Part shown: positions 34,131 to 44,985 of the stretch, in pieces | How positions within the stretch are numbered: the stretch's first letter is position 1 | Layout of the letters: each line of letters starts with the position of its first letter | NCBI RefSeq assembly: GCF_023159225.1 | Contig: NC_063167.1 | Location: 4,576,234-4,640,233, forward strand | From: Perognathus longimembris pacificus | Taxonomy: Eukaryota; Chordata; Mammalia; Rodentia; Heteromyidae | Length of the DNA stretch: 64,000 bases | Reading direction: 5' to 3' | Notes under the pieces: model-generated | The model's input: the letters and a program-made list of their open reading frames with translations, nothing else | The model's database searches: none | Told to the model about the DNA's origin: nothing | Position numbers and translations under genes: made by a program

Positions 34131-37100
34131 GAGGGAGCTAGTACAGTTGTTTTGGGCACTTCATTTCAGTACAGATCCTCTTATAGACTAACAGAAACTT
34201 GGTGGTTCCTGTTAGCTGCTTAATTTACATTGTCCGCCTCAAAAAATAGAACATAGCCTTTGATGGGATAATATGGGAAAATCAGCCATCATCTACCCCT
34301 AAGAGTTGTTAAATTATAACAAGTTAGTAAACACTGACTTGAAGAAAGTAAAGGGAATTTAACCAGAGTAAATACAGGAGTTAAACCACTGATGATATAC
34401 AATGTTGCTGTTTTTTTGTAATGGAGAAAAGTGGTGGCAAGTCAGTTTCTCCATCATTTTAAACTGCAATGTGTCCACCTCAAGATGAACCACATAGTCT
34501 CCCTGTTTTCTCGGCCATCTTCTGCCCGATTGTCACCACCTTCATCTCCTCTCTTCCCTGGCTTCTAGTCTAGTACACTACCATCCTGGCCTGCACTCCG
34601 CCCTAAAGCTGAGTTCTGCCTTCGCGTTCTCTGAGCTCAACTCATCCTGTTTCCTCCTCTGGATAAGATTAGAGGCTCCTGGGAGTGTGAAGGGGGCAGC
34701 ATCTAAGCCGACTCTTCCCCTAGGGTTCCTGGCATGATGAGGGCTGGGAGTGAAGACTTCCATAAGAACTGCTAGTTGATAGATACTTACACAGGACAGG
34801 GCTGCTCATGGGTAGTGAGCTGCCTGGAGTGTTTCTTCATGCCTAGAACAAACTAGATTCTTCTTTGTGCATTCGGTTCATTGGTCTGTGGATAATTTAG
34901 GCACAGTCGTCATAGTCTTCCATTCAGGTCAGTCCAAGGTCACTGGTAGAGTTGACTTTGCACTTAAGTGGCCTTGAAGTGGTCCCCAAAGCCCTGGACA
35001 CTGTACCAATATAAAATGGCTTAGGTCAGACCAGACCCCTGGGTCATCCTCCCAGATTGCTTAAGATTGGCTGGGAGCTCGTTGTGGAGGCATGTGTGCA
35101 GGTGCCAGCTGTTTGCGCTCCTGTCCTCCAGCAGGATGTTTGCGTTTCAGCTCTGCTGCTAACAAACTCAATGAACCTCTTAGTACTAGTTCCTCATAGT
35201 TCTAGGTCTCTGTCTCTTACCTGTTTTCCAAACCTATTAGTGCTTCAGGAAATCAGTTTAGTGGGTTGGCATCGTCAGCCTGCAAAACCAGAGTGCCCTG
35301 CATGTGGTAGGAGTAAGCATTGGTTTATGAGAGAGACAGATGGAGAGGAAGAATGAATGAATGTACTTCTTTCTGTGTATTCCTGGAGGCCACAGTCAGA
35401 GGTTAGAAGCCATCACACTAGCTAATTCCCATGTTCTGTAATGATCGTATTTCATGCACGGGGCCCGTTCCAGTGCTGCATTTGGTGTTGACCTTGGGCC
35501 CGAAGGAGTTAAGATTCTTTCATACGTGTCTAATTCAGTCACAAAGGCTCTTCAGCTAGACAAGAGGCCCGTAGCCCTTTACTGTCTTTCTGATTTCTTT
35601 GGGTAATCGCCATGGAATCAGGTTTCAAATAAGTGTGACAGCTTGTTTCTGACATAATTTATCCCCCGTTTTCTAGATAAATTCCAATGATGATTAGTAT
35701 AATACTACTAATATATTACTTGGATAACCTTTACTTATAAGTCAAGGCAGGATTTTCCTAATGTTTATCAAAAGGATCAACACTTCACTTAGTAGATTTG
35801 CTTCACCTTGCTGAGCTGTAAATGACAACTACAGTTTCACTTGGCCTACATACAAAAAGGGATCTATTGACGCTTAGGCGTTTTCTTCAGGTACAGCTGG
35901 TTCTGGGCGCTCAGGTGATGTCATTAGGAATCTCTCCCTTTCTTGGCTCTCCTGCATGTTGATTTCATTCCCCGGCAGGTGTTCCTAAAGTAGAACAAAG
36001 CTCCAGGCTTGTATGCTGCCAGTTTAACAAATGTCTCCGGGAAAAGTTTCTCATTAGTTCCAGAAAAATCTTCTCTCTCTTACTGGCCCAGCTGAAGTCT
36101 TGCAATCAACCACTTGAATAGGGAGGTGCTCTCATAAGCAAGGCCTAGCATATTCACTTGTGGGCGAGGGAAAACTTACTATACGCACATCTGAAATACC
36201 ATAGTGAAACCCTTTGGTGTAACTAACACATTAAAAAAGAAAAAATAATTGGGCTCAGCAGCGCCCAGATTGAACCTAAGATGAGAGCAGTTCCCTGCTT
36301 TTGTTCCGTGTGTTGTGTGATTGACAAGGACGCTTGTAAACAGCAGGAGTCCTCACGCTGTGGAGACTGGGCACTGTCCACTCGGAAACCACAGAATAAG
36401 GCTGCATCCCGTATCTCTCAATGTGCAGATGCTGGAATCATCGTCTTCAGTGAGTCTTCTCGTGATTGCGGCCTAACAGTTCCTAGGGCCATGTTCAGAA
36501 AATATGATTCAATTCCTTAATAATACACACTGTGCTTTGGACTAAGGAACAAAGAATTTAATTAAATATCCTTTGTCTCTTCCAGAGAAATGAACCATTC
36601 ATTCCCATACTAGCCAGAATCCGTGCCTCTGGCTTTCATGTGTTTAAAAAATGTAAAAAGTAGGGAGTGCCCAGCTTATAAGGGATGACTCTAAAAGCTT
36701 ATAAGTCCGTTCAATAATGTCTCTCAGGTAAACAGTGCAGTGAATTCTGCATCTGGACCAGCCTGAAAACAAAACTCTTTTGTACACACAACAGATACTC
36801 TGCATTTTTAGGAGAAAAATAATGTATATGCATGCTTACATAATATGTTATTTTGATCTATAATCTATTAATATGTAACATACAACTTTCATGTTTCAAC
36901 ACAAACTGCACATTTATTTGTTACATGTTCCTTATTTGTTAAATGTGCCCTGGGCAAAAATTTGCATAGAGAATAATTCTAGTAAATGGTAATATTTTTA
37001 GTGATGATTTTTAACTCCCAGAGAACTCAAAATGGGCCTTTGAAAACGCGAAGCTGGTATTCTAATGTAAAGCCAGAGGGTAAGAAACTTAAGTTTCTTT

Positions 37101-37162
37101 GCTAGCATAGCCCTTGTCTTATTTTTATTGTTTGTTATAGTTATCATGTTGCCATTTTTCTT

Positions 37163-37268
37163 TCTTGAAACATGGCCTCTCTAACCCAGGCTGGCCTTGA
37201 ACTTGCTATCCTCCCGCCTCCACCTCCAAAACGCTGAGATACGCAGGGGTGTATTGCCATGTGTGGCT
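37163..37268 (-). repeat. B1-like fragment, old
   Basis: cttgaaacatggcctctctaacccaggctggccttgaact is the reversed B1 core. It is diverged. Confidence 0.75.
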
Positions 37269-40096
37269 TACGGTCTTCCTTTCATTCCCGAATGGACTGA
37301 GGAAAACATGAGAAGGACCTTTCTGAGCTATCTTGCACAGGTGGAACTACGGGCATGATGGAGGATGGGGGTTAAAGAAGTTGACCCGTCCATGCCTTTC
37401 GGAAGTAGAGTTAATGCAGGGACTCTCCTGAGGCAGAAGATGGGACCAGAAAGGAAGGGCCGTTGCGTTCTGCAGTGTCCTGTGCCAGCTCCCGGGTGTC
37501 ACCGTCCGTTTTCTGTTGCTGATAATACTACGGACTGGATTCTGGCTCCATGTCTGGCCAGAGGTTGAGACATTGTGTCCGGCGATGGCCACCTTGTGTG
37601 GCAGAGTCTTCTCTGGAGATGCCCATTAGCCACGTGAATGAATGGCTCCCCTCTCAAGGAAGGGCAGCACCATGAGCACCCCCAGAGCTCCCACCTGGTC
37701 CACGGCATGCCACCCCCTGACGGGGACCAAATCCCACTGTGATTCCTTATTCACATAGCCTTGCTGGGTTCTGGAGCAGCACCTGGGCCAAGCCTGGTAA
37801 ATAAAGGAGAGAGAAGAAGATGTGAAGCACGAATTCCCGGACTCAGAGACGGTCTGTATTTAGAAAGGCCTCTTTAGACTGGTTTGCATTCTAGACTCTT
37901 CTGTGGGAACATTACTTAAGGAAATGCTTAGAAGAGTTCCCCATACAAAAGAGTTTTAGAAAACACCTCTAATTAGCTCTATGTGAGCAATTTTTTCAAT
38001 CTACATTAGCATTTTTAGGCTCAAAAACATCTAATGTAATTGAGATGTCAATGCACTTGCATTTAACCCGAACCATCTTTGAGGGGACCTTCTGTGGTAA
38101 ATGTTCTGGGCAGTGCCATCACCAATGCGTTAGCTGACCAGGCTCACAAGATAGGTGTGAACCTGGGACCTACCACTCCCTCAGAGTCCCCTGAACTGAA
38201 CAGGTGATTGGGCTTTTGGGTCCCTGTGGCCAACATGACTTGAGTAGTTTTGTGGCCTTTGTACCCTCAGAGTCCTCGCACAGTCTTAGTCATGGCTGTT
38301 CAGCTGACATGCAGTGTGAATCTCCTCTGGCCCTCATTCCCCAAAGGATTTTGAACGTCTTTTGGTAATGCCGCGTCGCAGAACAACCTGCTAAGTGCTT
38401 AATTACTAAATTTATACATCCAGACAATTCTAGGTGTCTTGTAATTCTAATCTTTCTGTTCTTAAGTGTCACGACTTTTTTGCTTGCATTTTTGTTTTTG
38501 CAAACATTTAACTTTAATTCCACTTCACATCTTCATGTCTAGGTTAGCTTATTACACCTATCTAAGTTCTATTAACGTGACTTTTCTTTTAGAGAACCCC
38601 GTAGTCTTGGTGGTGATGTGCTTGCCCCGTTTTACCACCTTTATTACTTTAGATGTCTCAGTTCACAAGTGTCATGTTTGTTTTCCCTGTGCATTACAAT
38701 GGATGTGTAGGCAGTGCCCTTTCAAGAAGAGAGCAGGTGTAAGGCGTTCTGCTCTTCAGTCAACTGTACACTGGTGGGTGCCGAATCTGTGCCAGAGCTC
38801 CTGTTCTCTTGTTCACTTATTAATTAGCTGCATTCTTATTACCATTACTTCCAGCTGGATTTTTTTTTTTTTTTTTACTGGTGGCAAAGCTGGCTCCTGC
38901 ATCACCCGGGGGTGACAGTTGGGCCCCTTGAGCATCTCTTGGGCTTTTCCCAGGGTCCTGGGGGAACAGGTTTGGTGTTTTTACCCTTATTCACCTCTAG
39001 CCACGAGACTAGAGGATGCCTTTGGGGGAGAGCTGACTGTGAGCTTGCCCTGCAGCTCTTGGAACATTTTGTCTCCCAAGTGCTATTAGATATTTTAGCA
39101 GATCCTGAGTGAGTTTCCTGGACATGTCTAAGACTCTGAATTTGTGAATACTGTGAAACAGACCAAGGAGGAAACAATTGGAGCCAAATCCCTGCAAATG
39201 AAGAGAGCCCAAGGAAGATTTCTGACCCCCCTTTCTAGTGTTTGGTACATAGTTGGAGGGGTTTTAAAAAGTGGAGTATGGCAGTTTTTGCGAAGGCTAA
39301 ATTTAGCCATTGCTTTGGAAAATCGGAGTGGTACAGCTTGTGCCTTATCTCAGTCTGGCCCTTACACTTACCCTTGCACTTGGACATCTTAAATGGCTTG
39401 CCTCCACGGGAGGGGCAGCTTAATGGACTCCAGCGGCCCCATTTATTCTGGGAAGGAATGGAGTGACTTCATTTTCCCTGTCTTTCTGGGCTTCCTGAAA
39501 AATTCAGGAGACTTCCTAAGCAGCAATTCCAGTTCTCTACAAAAATAGTTCAAGTCATGCCTCCTCCCGCCGCCTCAGCTCTTCCTGCCAGTGCCGCCAA
39601 GGGCTGGAAATGGAATGAGAGATGGCCTCTCATTCTGGGTCCAAATAGCAACAGGAGGCACATGTGCACTTGAGCTACAAATAACGCGTTCTAAAATAGC
39701 AGACGATATTTGATGATTGCTCCTTCATTCATTTACCTGCCAAGGCAAAACTTTTTCTTCTGCTCTGGCAGCAAGAGCTGAGGCGGTTCAGCTCACACGG
39801 CTGTAATGAGATACTGTTCAGTAAGTGAACTCACAGGGATTCGGGCTCATGCACACTTTCTCTACCTGTTCTACAAAACGTTTTGGCACAGGTTCTCATG
39901 TTTATCCAGCTAGTTAACCTGGCAGACTTGTTGAACACATGTGTAACTAACTATGGGTACTCCTTCCGGGAAGGTGTGCCCCCAGTCATTTGCATCCCAA
40001 ATCTTCCATTTGCCTAAAAAGTTAGGAGTCGTTGCCTTTCGTTGGGTGAGGTTTTTGTTGTTTCGGGTTGGTAACATTTCATGCTCCCATTCAGCT

Positions 40097-40356
40097 TTCC
40101 TGCTCACAGCTGGTGCTCTACAACTTGAACCATGTCTCTACCCTGGCTTTTTTCCTGCCTGGGGTTTGAACTCAGGGCCTGCGTGCTGTCTCTGAGCTTT
40201 TTTGCTCAAGGCTAGCACTCTATCACTTGAACCACAGCTCCACTCCCGACTTTTTGGTGGCTAATTGGAGTCTCAAGGACCTTCCCGTCAGGGTTGGCTT
40301 CAAACCTCAATCCTCAGATCTCAGCCTCCTAAGTAGCTAAGCCACAGGCACCTAGC
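40097..40356 (-). repeat. Composite SINE plus duplicated tRNA-like piece
   Basis: A fragment (ctggtgctctacaacttgaacc) precedes a full reversed composite (ggggtttgaactcaggg, cacttgaaccacagctcc, taagtagctaagccac). Confidence 0.8.
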
Positions 40357-40903
40357 TGGAGTGCTATTTTTAATGTGAAGCTCAGTGGCTTCAGAAAAGT
40401 GACATTGCTGGGAAATTCCAGTTTGTGAAGAAGTCAAATGGTCTGTCCTCAGCTTTGCTGCCAGGCTCTTAGGCGAGCTTATTGTAGTGACATCATTTTT
40501 CTTTTTACCTGAGTTGAAACAAAATGGCAGCCAGCCAAGAAAACACACAGAGCTTTCTGTCTTGCTTTCCAAGCCAGCTCCATTGCATTTCCACCATCTC
40601 TACCAATCTCTTTCCACTGGAGCAAGTAATAAAACTTGCTGATTGGTGCATACGTCACCTCGGGTACACTGTGGATAGGGAAGTTAGCTCAGAGTCCTTG
40701 ACCCAGAAGTAGATGACCTCATCAATAGTTGGCTCCCCGAGCCCCAAGCCCTGGATGCAGAGACGGTGGAGAGGCGGAGCCGCGGTGTAGCCCTGCCATA
40801 CCCTTCCCAGTACCTGTGCTCCCCACACCCCCAATAAGGCTTGTTTGCAGAATAATCCCAATTGCTTTCCATGTCTAGGTAACACGCAGTTACTTTTTTT
40901 CTC

Positions 40904-40975
40904 CTAGTGCTGGGATCAAACTCAGAGCCTTGTACACGTTAGGCAAGGCACTTAGCTCCATCGTCAGCTCTCATC
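40904..40975 (-). repeat. Partial ID-like SINE
   Basis: tagtgctgggatcaaactcag through aggcaaggcacttagctcc is a reversed tRNA/ID-like fragment. Confidence 0.6.
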
Positions 40976-41230
40976 ATTTTGTCTACTTTAAAGTGCTCCC
41001 AGAAGGCTAGAACGACCGAGACAGGGCCGTACTAGTGTCAGACATCAGTGTGACTCCTAGTGATACATAAGCACGTCATATAGATACACACGCATATACA
41101 CATGCAAGTATACACAGATAAATACAGGTATGTACAGGTAAATATGTTATGTAGATTAATATTCATAATATCTATATAACATACAGATATCTCCCCCAGT
41201 TCTACCCACTGAGATATTCTTTCTTTTGAG

Positions 41231-41440
41231 TTTTTAAATTGCTAATATTAAAGGTGATGTATAGAGGGGTTACAGTTACATAAGTCAGATAAAGAGGATT
41301 TCTTTTTGGATGATGTCATCCTTCCCTCCCTTTCTCCTAATTTTTCCCTCCCATCCCCACCCACAAATTGTATAGTTCATTTTCAACATAGTCCTTTGTC
41401 CCTCCATTACTGTGTCCCCCTTACCCTACCAAAGACAGAT
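41231..41440. repeat. Unclassified interspersed repeat, copy 2
   Basis: It shares order and wording with 20083-20235: attaaaggtgatgtatagagg, ttacagttacataagtcag, then a C/T-rich end. No coding sequence. Family unknown to me. Confidence 0.4.
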
Positions 41441-41599
41441 ACCACTGAGATACTCTTTAAAGTAGCAACACCCCAGTAACAGCCCACTTAGCACACACAT
41501 CTTGATTTCTAAAATACCTATCTCCAGTGAGAGAAACTAGTGCTCTTGGAGTGCCTTATAATGCCAGAACAAAAGGAACTGCTCAAAAAAATAAAAAGG

Positions 41600-41824
41600 G
41601 GCTAGTTACTCCTAGCTCACACCTATAATCCCAGCTACTCGGGAGGCTGAGATCTAAGGATCAAGGGCTGAAGCTCAGGCAGAAAATTCCATACAACACT
41701 CTTTTCCAATTAATCAGCAAGCGCCACAAGTGGGACTGTGGCCTAGCTGTTAGAATGCCAGCTTTAAGTGAAAAAGCTAAGGGATAGCACTTAGCCCGAG
41801 TTCAAGCTCTTGTACTAATCTCCC
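41600..41824 (+). repeat. Composite SINE (B1-like + tRNA-like)
   Basis: ggggctagttactcctagctcac, cgggaggctgagatct, ttaatcagcaag, gttcaagctcttgtac. Confidence 0.85.
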
Positions 41825-42071
41825 CCCTCCCCCAATATCCTTCCTTATCCCCTGAAACCATAGACTACTTTAGAGAAATACAAGGGGGCAAGGAGACATA
41901 CAGTCAGGATTCCACCCACTTAGTCGTCTGAATGAAGAGAGGCACCTGGGTAAACAGTGGGAATGGCCGGGTAGTCCTTGATTGGAGAACAATGCAGGAG
42001 AGTATGTTAATCGTTTTCAAGTGTTGACAGATCTGAACTGCCTAAGTGCTTGAGAAGAAAACATGCATCCT

Positions 42072-42272
42072 AGCTGGAGGCATACCTCAGTGGTAGAACA
42101 CCAGGCTTGCAAACAAAGGTCTTGAGGACTAGTACTGCCAAAAACAAAAAAAAAGTGCATCCCAAGACAGAAGTGGAACTTTAGCTCAAGTGGTCATTCC
42201 GCCAGCAAAAAAGCTCAGGGCCATTGGCTTGAGTTCAAGCCCCAGGACTAGTGGGCACACACACACACACGT
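42072..42272 (+). repeat. Two partial tRNA-like SINE pieces with CA tail
   Basis: An ID-like piece (agctggaggcatacctcag, about 42072-42142) is followed by a right-monomer-like piece (agaagtggaactttagctc to ccccaggactagtggg) and a short CA run (42256-42272). Confidence 0.75.
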
Positions 42273-42629
42273 GCATCCTAGTTCTTGCCAACAGAGTCAG
42301 TGTGGACCGACCTAGGAGGATTTGCCTGAGGAAGAATCTCCTGTCAGTGTTGAGTGGGAGTCTATGCTTTGGTTGAAGCTGATGGGTCCTTTGACACGCA
42401 CTGGGTAGGAGAGAGAGTTGGTAGGCCAGGCTCTTAGCTTTGGGGTTCTTGGAATGTGCCCCTGGCCAGCAGTCCTGACATCACCTGAGAACTTGTAGAA
42501 ATGTAACTTCTGGACTTGGCCCAGACCTCCTGCATCAAAACCTCTGGGACTAGGGCAGGAAAGTCTGTGTTTAGAAGCTCTCCTTAGTTCTAAGACCTCG
42601 TGTCCAAGTCTATTTTCTGTTGCTGTAAC

Positions 42630-42925
42630 AACCTTCTGTGGTCCCTTAGTATCTGTAGGGGATGGTTCCCAAGATGCCCTGAAGTTAGCCAAATCTGAGA
42701 ATGCTCACATTAGCGTAGAACCCTTCCTGAGCATCTTCCAAGCAAACTTTAAATGATCTCAAGTGGCTTGCAACATGCAGTACAATGGGAGTGCTATGTA
42801 AATTCTCATTAGGCTGTATTGTTTAGGGAGAAATACATTGAGAATCGATAGAGTTCTTTCACAACTCCGTTCTGCGTTGGTTGAGTCCATGGCTTCTGCA
42901 TCCGTGATACAGAGGACCAGCTGTG
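42630..42925. mobile_element. Tigger/pogo-type nonautonomous DNA transposon relic
   Basis: Left end (tggtcccttagtatctgtagg, ggatggttccc) and right end (ggcttctgcatccgtgatacag) look like diverged terminal inverted repeats. Internal phrases (actttaaatgatctc, tgtattgtttagggag, ggttgagtccatgg) match the MER2-like MITE family that I recall as Tigger-derived. The exact subfamily is uncertain. There is no transposase frame. Confidence 0.6.
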
Positions 42926-44827
42926 TCAGGTTGAGACACCGAGACCGGGCGAGATAGCAAGCATGCTCATAAGCCACTCATGCCATCTTTGAGCCCCACC
43001 CCCTCGTGGCCGCATCTAACACTAGAGACCTCCAAATGCTCTCAGCCTAGGAGCTTTGGAACTGGGCTTCTAACACATGAGCACATAAGGAGGAATTGCC
43101 CTCCCTTCATCCTGTAATCACATGCAGTTAACAATTAAAGCAATACATAGCTTTGAATTTGCCAAGCATTTTCCAGGAATGTTTGGATGATCATCGTAAA
43201 GCTGTGAAACCCAAACAAGTTACCCTTTAAGATGTTGCTGCAGGCATGCCGGGAGTGAGATAGAAAGACCCTCCTTTCATCCATGCCACCGAGTGAACCT
43301 TTCAGACCGAGGGCTGCGCCCAGGCCTGTTCTGAGGAGAGGGGTGGTCAGCCTCTGGGTCTTGTTTCAATGCACAGTGAGAGGCCTGCACTTGGCGGGCA
43401 CCCGGTGTGGGGGGGGGGGCGGCACTCGGTCACTTGCTATCGCAGCTATTGCTCCTTCCCCTTGGGACTTGACAGGCCCAGAGATGCTGTTTCGCCTGCT
43501 GTGATTGTGCTCAGAGGCAAGTCATTGCTTCGCAGTGTCCTCATGAAGTGTGAGTCAGTAGTGTACTAACATGCCAGTGCTCCCTGCATAGCAACAGGAA
43601 GTGCAGGTGGGAAGGGAACGGAGGCCAGGTGTGACCGAGAGGGTTGGACCTAGCAAGTCAGGGAGGGTCTGTCTGTGCAGGCTCTGGGCAGGAGGAGTGG
43701 GGACAGGACCCTCCCACAGCGAGTCTGAAACCCTGCGGAACAAGGCCACCTCCCCTGAGACCAGCTGTCTCCGAGAGCAGGGTGTGACCTGTGCTCCAGG
43801 AGCTTTCAGTGTGCTGCCACTTTGTCTCATGGGGTGTGATACTTGGCCTCCAGGCTCTGAAAAAAGTGCTCTGTGTCCCAAGGACTCACTGAACAGCTGC
43901 AAGGTGTGTAGCTGTAGCCCGCTTGGGGGTGCTGAGCAGCTCTGTAGGACCAGAGATGAGAGGCGTTTGGGAGGCGGGGGGGGGGGGGGCGTCTGCAAGG
44001 ACTGTGGTCCCTGCTGCTTTGAATTGAGCGCTAACTGAAGTGTCCCCTTCCCAGTCCTCAGATGGAGAAGACTTCCCGCTGCAATATTTCCGCTTCCTGT
44101 GGGCAGTGTAGGGCCAGCCGGGGGGAGGCTATAGGTGTGGCAGCTTCTTTTTACCTAGTAGATAACCTGCTTGAGTGTGCGTCCTTGTGTTTGTGCACAT
44201 GTGGGGGTGGAAATGTGCACCGATCTGGTCCTAGCCCTGTGGAACAGAACCACACTTTTCCATGGGTTGCAATCCTAGCTCCTCCATAATGTCCTGTTGT
44301 TGTTTTTTCTTACATGGGGACAAAGCACCTGTTGCAGTCTTTCGGGACATGTGTGAAGTGTAAGGATCTCAGGCGGTGAATGATAAAGTTACTAAAATGA
44401 AGTATAAGAGCTAGATCCTGGGTCAGGAAATACAATTGAATTTGTTTTTAGTTTGTTCTTGGGTAAAACAGATTTAAAAACAAATGACCTCCTTTCCATA
44501 CTAATTACCTTCTTCTGCTAGCTTATATCAAGGTGCATTTGTGCTATTATCATTTGGCTCCAGGGTCCCTTCACCAGATTTCTGCAGGATTTCTGTCCAG
44601 GAATTTGGCAGAAACTCAGAAGCAGGGTCTTTGACAAAAAGGCTTTTTCTGTTCCTTTAGGGACTTGAGGTGCCATAGCGGCCTGCCGGGGGACAGCCCC
44701 CTGCTGCCCCGGGGAAACCCGGCCTGGATGCAGGCCTGGGCTTGTTGCCGGCCCCGCAGCTGGCAGAGGCCACAGGTCAAGTGCTGTTCTTCCGGAAGGA
44801 AACCTCACTGGTCCTGCTCTGCCCTAG

Positions 44828-44985
44828 ATAACCAGTTCAGGATGTCCATCCTGGAGCGACTGGAGCAGATGGAGAGGAGAATGGCCGAGATGACCGGCTC
44901 CCAGCAGCACAAACAGGCGAGCGGAGGAGGCAGTAGTGGCAGCAGCGGCGGCAGCGGAAGCGGGAACGGAGCCAGCCAAGCTCAG
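44828..44985 (+). CDS. CAMTA1: CAMTA1 exon C: helical linker and Gly/Ser tract
   Basis: This 158-nt exon completes Asp from exon B, then reads DNQFRMSILERLEQMERRMAE and GSQQHKQAS, followed by a Gly/Ser stretch of about 18 residues and GASQAQ. The first part is a short amphipathic, probably helical segment; the second is a flexible spacer ahead of the ankyrin repeats. The acceptor is weak (TGCCCTAG, short tract) and the donor is CTCAG|GTACAC. It ends in phase 0. The Gly/Ser tract is coded by GGC/AGC/AGT repeats, and its length differs from my memory of the human protein, as expected for a codon repeat. Confidence 0.94.

Larger units (their letters stand above)
34131..44827 (+). other. CAMTA1: Long CAMTA1 intron, last part (SINE-poor then mixed)
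   Basis: From 34.1 to 40.1 kb I see only one decayed B1-like fragment (37163-37268), against about one SINE per 1-1.5 kb elsewhere. The sequence is AT-rich and unique. From 40.1 kb repeats resume: SINEs, an unclassified repeat at 41.2-41.4 kb and a Tigger-like relic at 42.6-42.9 kb. Poly-G runs occur at about 43410 and 43977. The acceptor for exon C ends at 44827. No other exon is supported. Confidence 0.78.
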
